Positions 55,708 through 64,000 of a DNA stretch of 64,000 nucleotides are shown here, in pieces. The DNA is from a bacterium. GTDB taxonomy: Bacteria > SZUA-79 > Acidulodesulfobacterales > Acidulodesulfobacteraceae. Location of the stretch: NCBI GenBank assembly GCA_021825865.1, contig JAKAFU010000003.1, positions 1 to 64,000 of the forward strand, read 5' to 3'. Position 1 is the first letter of the stretch, and every line of letters begins with the position of its first letter. The position numbers and the translations under genes were made by a program. The notes under the pieces are model-generated. The model saw nothing but the letters and a program-made list of their open reading frames with translations, had not been told where the DNA came from and did no database searches.

Positions 55708-55849
55708 GCTTGTATCACTGAAAAATGGGCGATAAATGGTATTTTCAATATTAAATAATAATTCAATCAATAACGGATTATGAACATTTCTCTCAGCAGC
55801 AATAATTTGACCAATATTTCTTTTAGCAATAACAATTTAATTAATAACA

Positions 55850-56422
55850 ATGATTAAAAATATTAATGTAATAAAAAAAATTTCTTTATTTATAGGTATT
55901 TTCTTTATAATAGTTCTTGCATTTTTTTTAATTCTCCATTATATAAATATAAAAAAAGAATCATTTTTGCAAATAAAAATTTCTAAAAATTACATAAAAT
56001 TAAAAAAAATAAATTATAAATTTTTTAAACACGGCAAATTAACGTATGAGATATTTGCAAAAAGTTTGAAATATTTAACTCCAAAAAAAAATATAATTAA
56101 ACTAAAAGACGTAAAGGCTGTCATATTTAATTCGGTAAATAAACCGGAATATACTATCACCGGCAATTCAGGCAGACTTAATATTAAAACTAAAAATGTA
56201 ATATTTTCAGGCAATATTTTAGTTAAAAGCACCAAAGATTCCGAGCTTGCGACTGATTTGCTTTATTATTTTAATTTAAAGCAAAAAATTTTAGCGCCGA
56301 ACGACTTCAAATTGTCAGGCAAGAAATATTTTGTTACCGGTAAAGAATTAACGATGTATCTTAAAAAAAATATTTTTGTTATAGGTAAAGATGTAAATTT
56401 TAACGCAGAAATGATAAAATAG
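55850..56422 (+). CDS. lptC: LPS export protein LptC
   Basis: Bitopic inner-membrane protein that links the LptBFG transporter to LptA. One N-terminal helix (about 10-30) is followed by a periplasmic beta-jellyroll of LptC type, visible as repeated alternating strands such as YTITGNSGRLNIKTKNVIFSGNI. Length is 190 residues, as usual. Very Lys/Ile-rich. No strong ribosome site precedes the ATG. Assignment rests on pattern plus its place before lptA and lptB. Confidence 0.85.
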   Translation: MIKNINVIKKISLFIGIFFIIVLAFFLILHYINIKKESFLQIKISKNYIKLKKINYKFFKHGKLTYEIFAKSLKYLTPKKNIIKLKDVKAVIFNSVNKPEYTITGNSGRLNIKTKNVIFSGNILVKSTKDSELATDLLYYFNLKQKILAPNDFKLSGKKYFVTGKELTMYLKKNIFVIGKDVNFNAEMIK

Positions 56423-56513
56423 ACTTATAGCTGCAATATTTATTAAAGTTTAAAGAAAAATTAGTTGAAATAAAAATTAGTTTAAAGAAAAATTACGGAG
56501 AATATATTAATAT

Positions 56514-57248
56514 ATGAAAATTTTTGAAAGCAGAAATGGCTTAGCGCATCGATTTATCGATAACAATAGCAATAACATTAGCAATAATATTGATAACTAT
56601 AATAGCATTAACATCAATAACAATACCGATAATAGCGGGCGGCAATGTCTGCTAAAACCGGCATACCGTGAACCGTCATGGTCACGTATACTAAGCATAT
56701 TAAAAGTTTATGCAGCGCCAGCCGTACTGTATTTGCTGCCGTTAAGTATTTTTTTGTGCGCAAATTATACATATGCTGCCGGTATTGCCGTTCCGGTTAA
56801 AAATGATGTAAAAACGTCAAAAACTAAAATTCATATCACATCAAATTCTCTTGTGGTAAACAATAAAAAAAAAATTGCTATTTTTTCAGGCAAAGTGATA
56901 GCCGTTAAAAAAAACCTTAAAATATTTTCGCACATTCTTAAGGTTTTCTATAACAAAAGAAATAAAATTAAACAGCTGATAGCCATTGGCAATGTCCATA
57001 TTATTAAAGGCAGCGATAATATCACGGGCAATAAAGCGGTATTTAATAATACCTCCAAAACAGTGATTATAACCGGACATCCGTACGCCTGGTCAGGAAA
57101 AAACAAGATTACCGGAAAAATAATAGAAATGAACCTTGCTACCGGAATTTCAAAAATATTGTCAGGGCGGGGACAGCGGGTAAATGCGGTTATTTATTCA
57201 AAAAAATCTTTAATTATTAAAAAAAATCAGTCGAAGTCTATTAAATAA
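56514..57248 (+). CDS. lptA: LPS transport protein LptA, with long N-terminal extension
   Basis: Periplasmic bridge protein that carries LPS. The OstA-like repeats run from about 105 (IHITSNSLVVNNKKKIAIFSG, broken as strands; GNVHIIKGSDNITGNKAVFN; ITGKIIEMNLATG). The first 60 residues are an Asn-rich, Ser/Ile-rich tract with no family counterpart, followed by a hydrophobic signal (about 62-84) and cleavage near YAA-G. This unusually long n-region may begin after the true start, but no later in-frame ATG is well placed. Length 244 versus about 185 for E. coli. Confidence 0.85.
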   Translation: MKIFESRNGLAHRFIDNNSNNISNNIDNYNSININNNTDNSGRQCLLKPAYREPSWSRILSILKVYAAPAVLYLLPLSIFLCANYTYAAGIAVPVKNDVKTSKTKIHITSNSLVVNNKKKIAIFSGKVIAVKKNLKIFSHILKVFYNKRNKIKQLIAIGNVHIIKGSDNITGNKAVFNNTSKTVIITGHPYAWSGKNKITGKIIEMNLATGISKILSGRGQRVNAVIYSKKSLIIKKNQSKSIK

Positions 57249-57266
57249 AGAAAATCAGTCGAAGTC
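57223..57266 (+). repeat. 16-bp direct repeat across the lptA stop
   Basis: AAAATCAGTCGAAGTC occurs at 57223-57238, inside the last codons of lptA, and again at 57251-57266, three bases after the stop (57246-57248). Confidence 0.85.
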
Positions 57267-57419
57267 AAAATAGGCTAAAATAAAAAGACAAAGCAAAGTA
57301 AAAAAATAAATTAAATTATATAAAAATTAAGTCAATAGTCTGAATATAAAAATGCTTGTTAAAAATTTAGTAAAAAACATTTAATTTAACGTTTAATAAT
57401 TTCAATAAATAAATACAAA

Positions 57420-58142
57420 TTGTTAAAAGCCGCTAACTTAATAAAAACATTTAAAAAAAGAACCGTTGTAAACGATATAACGCTTGAAATAAATGTAGGC
57501 GAAATAACCGGTTTGTTGGGTCCCAACGGTGCAGGCAAAACTACTACGTTTAATATGATTTCAGGAACCATAAAACCTAATAAGGGAAATATATTTATTA
57601 ACGGCATTAATATTACCAAAGAGCCTATGTATAAAAGGGCAAGACTAGGCATCAGCTATTTGCCTCAGGAGTCTTCGGTATTTAGGAAACTTACTGCTGA
57701 AGAAAATTTGCTTGCTATTTTTGAACTGTTAAAAATTTCAAAAACTGAAAGAAATAAGCGCTTAGACGAATTAATCGACAGATTCGGGTTGGAGCATGTC
57801 AGAAAATCAAATGTTATGAGTTTGTCAGGCGGTGAAAGAAGGAGAGTAGAAGTTGCAAGATCGTTAATTCTTTCGCCTAAATTTATTTTATTGGATGAAC
57901 CGTTTTCGGGTATAGACCCGATAGCCGTCGAAGATATGCAGGACATTCTGCTAGAATTAAAAAAAGAATCTATAGGGATATTAATCACCGACCATAACGT
58001 CAGAGAAGCATTAAGAATATGCGACAGCGCCTATATTTTAAATGACGGTCAAATAATAGAAAAAGGTAAGCCTTCGCAGATAATCACCAGCAATGTCGTG
58101 AGAAGATTTTTTCTTGGCGAAAAATTCAGTCTTGGCAATTAG
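57420..58142 (+). CDS. lptB: LPS export ABC transporter ATPase LptB
   Basis: Cytosolic ATPase of the LPS transport machine. Walker A is LLGPNGAGKTTTFNMISG, signature LSGGERRRVEVARSL, Walker B FILLDEPFSGIDPIA, and H-loop ITDHNVREAL. These are typical of LptB rather than branched-chain amino-acid ATPases, and the lptC, lptA, rpoN context confirms. TTG 57420 is chosen because no in-frame ATG precedes the conserved start (LKAANLIKTFKKRTVV); no ribosome site is seen. rpoN starts three bases after its stop. Confidence 0.96.
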   Translation: MLKAANLIKTFKKRTVVNDITLEINVGEITGLLGPNGAGKTTTFNMISGTIKPNKGNIFINGINITKEPMYKRARLGISYLPQESSVFRKLTAEENLLAIFELLKISKTERNKRLDELIDRFGLEHVRKSNVMSLSGGERRRVEVARSLILSPKFILLDEPFSGIDPIAVEDMQDILLELKKESIGILITDHNVREALRICDSAYILNDGQIIEKGKPSQIITSNVVRRFFLGEKFSLGN

Positions 58143-58145
58143 AAT

Positions 58146-59669
58146 ATGTCGCAAATAGAATTAAAACAAAATCTTAAATTAAGCCAGCAGCTTATAATGA
58201 CGCCCCGCTTACAGCTTGCCATAAAAATGCTGGCGATGAATAACATCGAACTGTCTGAATTAATAAATCAGCAAATTGTAGAAAATCCTATTATTGATGT
58301 TGACGTTGTAATGAACGGCGATGAAAAAAACTACAACGAAGGCACTGATAGCGCTAATTCCGATGTTAATACGGCGGACTATAAGAAAGAATTCATTAAC
58401 GATAGCGATGCGGACACTTCTGATTTTACCAATCGCGATTCTGAAGGCATACCGGAAAATATTCAAAATTTGAATGACAAAGATGATATGCATGCAATAA
58501 ATGATTACATTGTTAATTATGATGAACAGCTGTATGATTTATCCATCAATACAAATACCGATTGGAAGCAGGATAAAAATTATATAATTGAAAACACCGT
58601 TGCCGGGACGGAAACACTTTATGAATTTGTTATGAAGCAGGTAAGGACAGGTGATTTTAACAATGACGAAGTTAAACTTGCCGAATATATTGCAGGCAAT
58701 TTAGATTCTGACGGATTTTTAAGGGTATCTTCGGATGAATTAGAAAAATATGCCGGTAATTTAGCCTACCTTTTAGATAATGTTTTATTTAAAATACGTA
58801 AATTGGAACCTGTCGGGATTGCGACTTATGATCCTCTGTCGTGTCTCCTATTTCAGGCGGATTATTTTTTTCCGGAGGACGATTTATTGAAAAATATTAT
58901 AAAAAATTATATAAAAGATATTGCTAACGGAAATTATAGCAAAATTGTTAAAGAAACAGGAAATATTTTGGAAAATGTTATTAAATCAGTCAACCGCCTT
59001 AAATCGCTTGCACCTAAACCGGCGATAAATTTTGACAATCAGAATAATAATTATATTATTCCGGATTTATATGTAGAAAAAATAAACGGCAAATATACTG
59101 TTTTTATGGAGGACAATTATTTGCCGCCTATAAGAATAAATTCGTACTACAAAAAAATATTAAACGGCGAACTTATATCAAACGCAGTTACAAAAGATTA
59201 TGTAGAAGAAAAATTAAAATCGGCTGTTTGGCTCATTAAAAGTATTAAAAACAGAAAGGAAACAATATTAAAAATTGCACAGTTAATTATTGATAAACAG
59301 CATGATTTTTTTGAAAAAGGCACAGGTTATTTAAAACCGATAATATTAAAAACAATCGCCGATGAATTAAATTTACATGAATCTACCGTTTCAAGAGCAA
59401 CATCGAATAAATATATAAGTTCTCATTTAGGTGTTTTTGAACTTAAAAGTTTTTTTTCTAATTTTTCATTCGGAGAGATTTCACCTGACAATATTATGTC
59501 TAAAATAAAACTTATCATTGAAAATGAAAAAAACTATGGTAAAATTTACTCAGATAATGATATAGTGAATTTATTAAAAATAGAAAATATCGCAATAGCA
59601 AGAAGAACTATTGCAAAATACAGAGAAATTTTAAATATACCGTCTTCAGCTAAAAGAAAAAAGAAATAA
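58146..59669 (+). CDS. rpoN: RNA polymerase sigma-54 factor
   Basis: Alternative sigma factor that binds -24/-12 promoters and needs enhancer-binding activators. Region I (LKQNLKLSQQLIMTPRLQLA, residues 5-25) is the activator-response region. Region II is a long Asp/Asn-rich acidic stretch (about 55-125). Then come the core-binding domain, an HTH (about ESTVSRATSNKYI) and the RpoN box ARRTIAKYRE at 485-494, whose Ile replaces the usual Val. Length 507. Operon follows lptB directly. Confidence 0.97.
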   Translation: MSQIELKQNLKLSQQLIMTPRLQLAIKMLAMNNIELSELINQQIVENPIIDVDVVMNGDEKNYNEGTDSANSDVNTADYKKEFINDSDADTSDFTNRDSEGIPENIQNLNDKDDMHAINDYIVNYDEQLYDLSINTNTDWKQDKNYIIENTVAGTETLYEFVMKQVRTGDFNNDEVKLAEYIAGNLDSDGFLRVSSDELEKYAGNLAYLLDNVLFKIRKLEPVGIATYDPLSCLLFQADYFFPEDDLLKNIIKNYIKDIANGNYSKIVKETGNILENVIKSVNRLKSLAPKPAINFDNQNNNYIIPDLYVEKINGKYTVFMEDNYLPPIRINSYYKKILNGELISNAVTKDYVEEKLKSAVWLIKSIKNRKETILKIAQLIIDKQHDFFEKGTGYLKPIILKTIADELNLHESTVSRATSNKYISSHLGVFELKSFFSNFSFGEISPDNIMSKIKLIIENEKNYGKIYSDNDIVNLLKIENIAIARRTIAKYREILNIPSSAKRKKK

Positions 59670-59698
59670 TAAAATTGAAAATTAAAGGAGATATGCCC

Positions 59699-60223
59699 AT
59701 GGATGTCGTTGTCACGTTTAAACATCTTGAACCTACAGAAGCTATAAAAAAATACGCCGAAACTAAAATTTCAAAACTGGAAAAGTATTTGAGCGATATT
59801 ATAGAAGCTCATGTAACATTAAGCATGGAAAGGGTTCAGCATAAGGAATCCGGTGCTGCGTCAATTAAGCTGGTTGCTAAAAATATTACGATAAATGCGC
59901 AGGAAGAATCCTCTGATATATATGCGGCAATCGATCTTCTGACAGATAAAGTCGAAACGCAAATAAAAAAACATAAAGAAAAATCACGGGAAAAGTTTAA
60001 AGATAGCGAACAGGCAGATATATTTATGCAAGAAATGCCTACTTCGGATATTGAAATTATAGACAATTATGAAATAAAGCAGATGGATTTAAATGAAGCT
60101 GTAAATAAGCTGAATAAGAAAAATGAAAATTTTATAATTTTTAAAAATAGAGAATCATTTAAAAATTCCGTGCTTTATGCGAAAGACAACGGAGAATATG
60201 CAGTGATAGAAATAAATCCTTGA
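59699..60223 (+). CDS. hpf: Ribosome hibernation promoting factor, long form
   Basis: Binds and dimerises idle 70S ribosomes. The N-terminal S30AE domain (about 1-95, DVVVTFKHLEPTEAIKKYAE start) is followed by a linker and the C-terminal domain (about 120-174) containing MDLNEAVNKL and VLYAKDNGEYAVIE, as in long-HPF proteins that form 100S particles. ATG 59699 is chosen because AAAGGAG (59684-59690) sits eight bases upstream; TTG 59675 and ATG 59693 are poorer. It is the usual gene after rpoN. Confidence 0.94.
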   Translation: MDVVVTFKHLEPTEAIKKYAETKISKLEKYLSDIIEAHVTLSMERVQHKESGAASIKLVAKNITINAQEESSDIYAAIDLLTDKVETQIKKHKEKSREKFKDSEQADIFMQEMPTSDIEIIDNYEIKQMDLNEAVNKLNKKNENFIIFKNRESFKNSVLYAKDNGEYAVIEINP

Positions 60224-60234
60224 TAATTAACGAT

Positions 60235-61122
60235 ATGGGTACGGCGGAAGATTCAAAAAGTTATTTTAATATTGTCTTAATAAGCGGCATATCCGGCTCA
60301 GGTAAGACCTCTGCTTTAAAAATTTTAGAAGACAAAGGTTTTTTTTGCGTAGACAATATGCCCGTACTGCTTCTGCCAAAATTCTTGGAAGTGGTGTTTG
60401 CCGCAAGAATAAAAAATATTCTTTTCGTTATAGATATAAGAGAAAAAAATTTTCTTTCAAGATTTGAGGAATATGTAAGATTCCTCAAAGACAGGTCAAA
60501 TTTCTTCAAATTTATTTTTTTTGATGCCGATGATGATACAGTTATAAAAAGATACTCGGAAAGCAGGAGAAAACATCCGCTTTCCGAAGAAAAAAGCATC
60601 CATGAATCTATTAAAAAAGAAAGAATGCTCCTGAGCGGTATTAAAAAGCTTTCAGATATTATTATAGACACATCTAATGTATCCATACACGAATTAAATT
60701 CGCTAATATTGCCGCATGTTGAATGCGTGAGCAATAATCATATTTTTAGCGTAAGAGTGGTATCTTTCGGATTTAAGTTCGGCATACCGTTAGAATCTGA
60801 TACGCTGTTTGATGCGAGATTCCTGCCCAATCCTTTTTTTATGCCGGAGCTTAAAGATCTGACCGGATTAGACGAGAATGTAGCCGCGTATCTGAAACAT
60901 TTTGAAGAAACAGACAGATTTCTAAATTATATATACGATTTTTTAACATTTTTTCTTCCCTTATATAAGAAAGAAAATAAGTCGTATTTCACTGTTGCCG
61001 TTGGATGCACTGGCGGCGTACACAGGTCTGTTTTTGCGGTAAATGAATTAAAAAATATGTTTTATGCGGAAAATGAAGCATATAATATATCTTATTTTCA
61101 TAGAGATATAGGTAAAATTTAA
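60235..61122 (+). CDS. rapZ: RNase adapter protein RapZ
   Basis: P-loop protein which in enterobacteria directs RNase E to the sRNA GlmZ and senses GlcN6P; elsewhere called YvcJ. Walker A is GISGSGKT; family blocks KGFFCVDNMPVLLLPKF, LDARFLPNP-equivalent FDARFLPNPF and GCTGGVHRSVFAVNEL. The ATG 60235 is preferred; TTG 60220 would overlap the hpf stop and add five residues. Length 296. ptsN and hprK, often next to it, are absent between hpf and rapZ here. The role in this organism is inferred from family. Confidence 0.93.
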   Translation: MGTAEDSKSYFNIVLISGISGSGKTSALKILEDKGFFCVDNMPVLLLPKFLEVVFAARIKNILFVIDIREKNFLSRFEEYVRFLKDRSNFFKFIFFDADDDTVIKRYSESRRKHPLSEEKSIHESIKKERMLLSGIKKLSDIIIDTSNVSIHELNSLILPHVECVSNNHIFSVRVVSFGFKFGIPLESDTLFDARFLPNPFFMPELKDLTGLDENVAAYLKHFEETDRFLNYIYDFLTFFLPLYKKENKSYFTVAVGCTGGVHRSVFAVNELKNMFYAENEAYNISYFHRDIGKI

Positions 61123-61374
61123 GATAAACTTCTAAATTCTTGAAATCCATTGTCTTTTTTTTAAATTAATTATATGCAAACAATGCTGTTTTGCGGCAGA
61201 CAATGATGTATTGATATAAATATTCTTTAATTTTGCCATAATTAGTGTTGAAAATACATTAATTTTATATTATCATTAAATAAATGCAGTAAATAAAAAT
61301 AAATCATGAATAATTAATAATAACAATATGCAGTTTATGTTTAAATAAACACATGCATATTCGGAGGCGCAACA

Positions 61375-62568
61375 ATGGACCATAAAAGCGGAAATTATAT
61401 TTTTACTTCAGAATCTGTAACAGAAGGACATCCCGATAAGATATGCGATAAAATATCTGATTCACTCCTTGATAATTTTATATCTCAGGATAAAAATTCC
61501 AAGGTTGCTATGGAAACTATGGTGACAACAGGTTTAGTGGCTGTTGCAGGCGAAGTTAAATCAAACGCTACAGTTAATTATCAGGAAATAATCAGAAAAA
61601 CTATACAGGATATAGGATATGACGATTCCCGCATAGGTTTTGATTTTAAAAGCTGCGGAATTATCGTTGCGGTGGGTTCTCAGTCTGCGGATATAAGAAT
61701 GGGCGTTGAAAGAGAAAAAGACGAAGACCAGGGAGCCGGAGACCAGGGTCTTATGTTCGGTTATGCTACTTCCGAAACCGATGAGTTTATGCCTATGCCT
61801 ATATATTATGCTCATAAACTTACAAAAAGACTTGCAGAGGTCAGAAAAAATAAATCGTTGGATTTTATAAGACCTGACGGCAAATCTCAGGTTTCTGTCA
61901 GATATGAAAAATCTCAGCCTGTAGAAATAAGTTCAATAGTGGTATCTACACAGCATTCAGATGATGTTTCTCAAGAACGTCTTACGGATGCCGTCATAGA
62001 TGAAGTTATAAAAAAAGTCATTCCGGCGGAACTCATAAATAGCAGCACAAAATTTTTTATTAATCCGACGGGAAGGTTTGTTATAGGCGGACCAAACGGC
62101 GATACAGGGCTTACCGGAAGAAAAATAATTGTTGATACCTATGGCGGAATGGGAAGACACGGAGGAGGAGCTTTTTCGGGCAAGGACCCTTCAAAGGTTG
62201 ACAGAAGCGGTTCATATATGGCTAGATTTATTGCCAAGAATATTGTCGCATCCGGTCTTGCTAAAAAATGCGAGGTTCAGATAGCCTACGCAATTGGGGT
62301 TGCAGACCCTGTTTCCGTAATGGCAAATACGTTCGGAACAGGTATATATAATGATGAAACAATTTCCAAAACCGTAAGCAGCGTTTTCAATTTAAGACCA
62401 TACTCTATTGTTAAAACCCTTGATTTACTTAAACCTATATATGCCAGAACATCTAATTACGGGCATTTTGGAAGGACTGAAGACGGTTTTACATGGGAAC
62501 AGACGGTGAAAATTGCAGAACTGAAAGAAACAGCTAAGGAATTAAATAAATCAATGGTAACGGTTTAA
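61375..62568 (+). CDS. metK: S-adenosylmethionine synthetase
   Basis: Makes SAM from methionine and ATP. Blocks: [53 protein letters not shown] and [19 protein letters not shown] (Mg and ATP loop). Length is 397 residues. A clear GGAGG site (61362-61366 area) precedes the ATG. The 252-base region upstream was searched for SAM riboswitch features and none was recognised. ahcY follows after 132 bases, so SAM use and SAH recycling are adjacent. Confidence 0.97.
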   Translation: MDHKSGNYIFTSESVTEGHPDKICDKISDSLLDNFISQDKNSKVAMETMVTTGLVAVAGEVKSNATVNYQEIIRKTIQDIGYDDSRIGFDFKSCGIIVAVGSQSADIRMGVEREKDEDQGAGDQGLMFGYATSETDEFMPMPIYYAHKLTKRLAEVRKNKSLDFIRPDGKSQVSVRYEKSQPVEISSIVVSTQHSDDVSQERLTDAVIDEVIKKVIPAELINSSTKFFINPTGRFVIGGPNGDTGLTGRKIIVDTYGGMGRHGGGAFSGKDPSKVDRSGSYMARFIAKNIVASGLAKKCEVQIAYAIGVADPVSVMANTFGTGIYNDETISKTVSSVFNLRPYSIVKTLDLLKPIYARTSNYGHFGRTEDGFTWEQTVKIAELKETAKELNKSMVTV

Positions 62569-62700
62569 ATATCGTTTTAAATACAGACATCGCTGATGAA
62601 GGATGAACGCATCATAGCATAGTACTTAAATATTTTAATATATATGAAAATAAATACATATAATAAACTAAAGTTATAAAATTTAAAGGGGGGTTGTGTT

Positions 62701-63951
62701 TTGGCTGATATAAAGGATATAAAACTTGCAAAACAGGGTAAAGAAAGAATACTGTGGGCAGAGCATGATATGCCGGTTTTGTCTATTATAAAAGAGCAAT
62801 TTGCTGAAAAAAAACCTTTCAAGGGTAAAAAAGCAGGGTTGTGTCTTCATGTAACGGCTGAGACCGCCAATCTTGCAAGAACTCTTAAAGAAGGCGGAGC
62901 AGAAGTAGTGCTGTGCGCATCAAATCCGCTTTCGACTCAGGATGATATTGCCGCTTCATTAGTCAAAGATTTTGGAATAGACGTATATGCCATAAAAGGG
63001 GAAGATTCCGAAACTTATTACAATCACATAGAAAGCGTATTAAAATATGAGCCGAATTTTACATTAGATGACGGTGCCGATTTAATATCTACGATACATA
63101 AAAAACATAAAAATTTAATAAAAAATATCAAAGCTTCGATGGAAGAGACTACTACCGGGGTCATAAGACTGCGCTCTATGGAAACCGCAGGCGAATTAAA
63201 AATTCCGGTGATTGCCGTTAACGATGCCGATACAAAACATTTATTCGATAACAGGTACGGAACAGGACAGTCCACTATTGACGGTATTATAAGAGCAACC
63301 GATATGCTTCTTGCCGGCAGAAATTTTGTAGTTTGCGGGTACGGATGGTGCGGAAAAGGGCTTGCAATGAGAGCAAGAGGAATAGGCTCTAACGTTATAG
63401 TCACGGAAGTCGACCCTATTAAAGCGTTAGAAGCCGTCATGGAAGGTTTCAGAGTGATGCCGATGGTTGAAGCCGCAAAAATAGGAGATTTTTTCTGCAC
63501 GGTTACCGGCGATATAAATGTTATAGACGAGCATCATTTTGAAGTTATGAAAGATGGAGCAGTTATTTCAAATTCAGGGCATTTTGATGTTGAAATTAAT
63601 ATTAAAAAATTAAAAAAAATGTCAAAATCCGTGAAGAATATTAAGGATTATGTTGAAGAATTCACCATGAAAGACGACAGAAAATTATATGTTCTTGCTG
63701 AAGGCAGGCTTATTAACCTTGCCAGCGCGCATGGTCATCCTGCAAGCGTTATGGATATGAGTTTTTCCGTTCAGGCGCTTTCTGCAGAATTTGCTTTATA
63801 CAGCAGCGATATGCTGCCTAAGGTTTACGGTGTACCAAGGGAAATAGACGAAAGGATAGCTTTTCTGAAACTTAAATCCTTAGGAATAGATATAGATACT
63901 CTCACGGAAGAGCAGGTCAAATATTTACGCTCCTGGCAGGAAGGAACATAA
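62701..63951 (+). CDS. ahcY: S-adenosylhomocysteinase
   Basis: NAD-containing hydrolase that splits SAH into homocysteine and adenosine, relieving inhibition of methyltransferases. Family blocks: [49 protein letters not shown] with the NAD-linked Lys, and the Rossmann [15 protein letters not shown]. The C-terminus ends in a [10 protein letters not shown], where family members end in KPxxYRY. Length 416. TTG 62701 is well supported by AAAGGGGGG (62684-62692). Confidence 0.96.
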   Translation: MADIKDIKLAKQGKERILWAEHDMPVLSIIKEQFAEKKPFKGKKAGLCLHVTAETANLARTLKEGGAEVVLCASNPLSTQDDIAASLVKDFGIDVYAIKGEDSETYYNHIESVLKYEPNFTLDDGADLISTIHKKHKNLIKNIKASMEETTTGVIRLRSMETAGELKIPVIAVNDADTKHLFDNRYGTGQSTIDGIIRATDMLLAGRNFVVCGYGWCGKGLAMRARGIGSNVIVTEVDPIKALEAVMEGFRVMPMVEAAKIGDFFCTVTGDINVIDEHHFEVMKDGAVISNSGHFDVEINIKKLKKMSKSVKNIKDYVEEFTMKDDRKLYVLAEGRLINLASAHGHPASVMDMSFSVQALSAEFALYSSDMLPKVYGVPREIDERIAFLKLKSLGIDIDTLTEEQVKYLRSWQEGT

Positions 63952-64000
63952 AAAAATCTCCCTCTTTTTCATAGATATATTAGATATAATATATATTAGA

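Noticed and set aside
61123-61374. SAM riboswitch upstream of metK
   Set aside because: The region is AT-rich with no visible SAM-I, SAM-II or SAH core sequence and no terminator stem.

Overview
This is a 64 kb piece of an AT-rich bacterial chromosome (GC visibly near one third). The genes are densely packed, and I see no insertion sequence, prophage, CRISPR array or rRNA. LPS genes (kdsA, kdsD, kdsC, lptC, lptA, lptB), diaminopimelate genes and a type IV pilus tip cluster point to a Gram-negative host. The order xerD-like, hslV, hslU, argB, argD, argF, argG, argH, lipoprotein, ..., lysA, dapA, dapB and the order pyrG, kdsA, kdsD, kdsC, lptC, lptA, lptB, rpoN, hpf, rapZ are, from memory, the arrangement of deltaproteobacteria such as Geobacter. 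An AT-rich deltaproteobacterial relative with sulfide:quinone oxidoreductase and formate dehydrogenase is the best guess (candidate phyla such as Acidulodesulfobacterales would fit); this is inference, not proof.

Layout. 1-5.5 kb: 3' part of a copper-type P-ATPase, plsY, rdgB, a glycine-zipper lipoprotein, and a sulfide:quinone oxidoreductase-family flavoprotein. 5.8-10.9 kb: an rRNA m5U methyltransferase, a sugar epimerase, an MFS exporter and a Na+/H+ antiporter. 11-16.3 kb: a two-gene NAD-linked formate dehydrogenase with unusual domain fusions. 16.4-23.8 kb, minus strand: minor pilins PilV, PilW and PilX, the tip adhesin PilY1, and a small exported protein. 24-28.5 kb: a small lipoprotein, tRNA-Glu(CTC), a K+ channel, and a secreted beta-propeller translationally coupled to a ClC channel. 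28.7-31.6 kb: a zinc alcohol dehydrogenase, a universal stress protein, and a UppP-type phosphatase. 31.8-41 kb: recombinase, HslVU protease and the arginine operon. 41-51 kb: lipoprotein, NHL protein, geranylgeranyl-reductase-family flavoprotein, a degenerate RpiB-like protein, radA, a polyprenyl diphosphate synthase, lysA, dapA, dapB. 51-61 kb: pyrG, the Kdo/LPS export genes, rpoN, hpf, rapZ. 61.4-64 kb: metK and ahcY of the methyl cycle.

The genes form coherent modules. ArgB to ArgH convert N-acetylglutamate to arginine. LysA, DapA and DapB supply lysine and diaminopimelate. KdsD, KdsA and KdsC make Kdo, and LptC, LptA and LptB deliver LPS to the outer membrane. UppP and the polyprenyl synthase serve isoprenoid metabolism, UppP in the lipid carrier cycle. 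MetK and AhcY make SAM and recycle SAH.

No clear new defence or mobile system is present. The most unusual items are: a well-translated RpiB-fold protein that has lost both catalytic residues; a formate dehydrogenase whose NuoE part is reduced to its helical domain and whose alpha subunit seems to carry a fused FdsD-like tail; Asn/Lys/Asp-rich low-complexity inserts in otherwise conserved enzymes; and short direct duplications that cross gene 3' ends, most clearly a 37-bp perfect copy of the kdsD 3' end.
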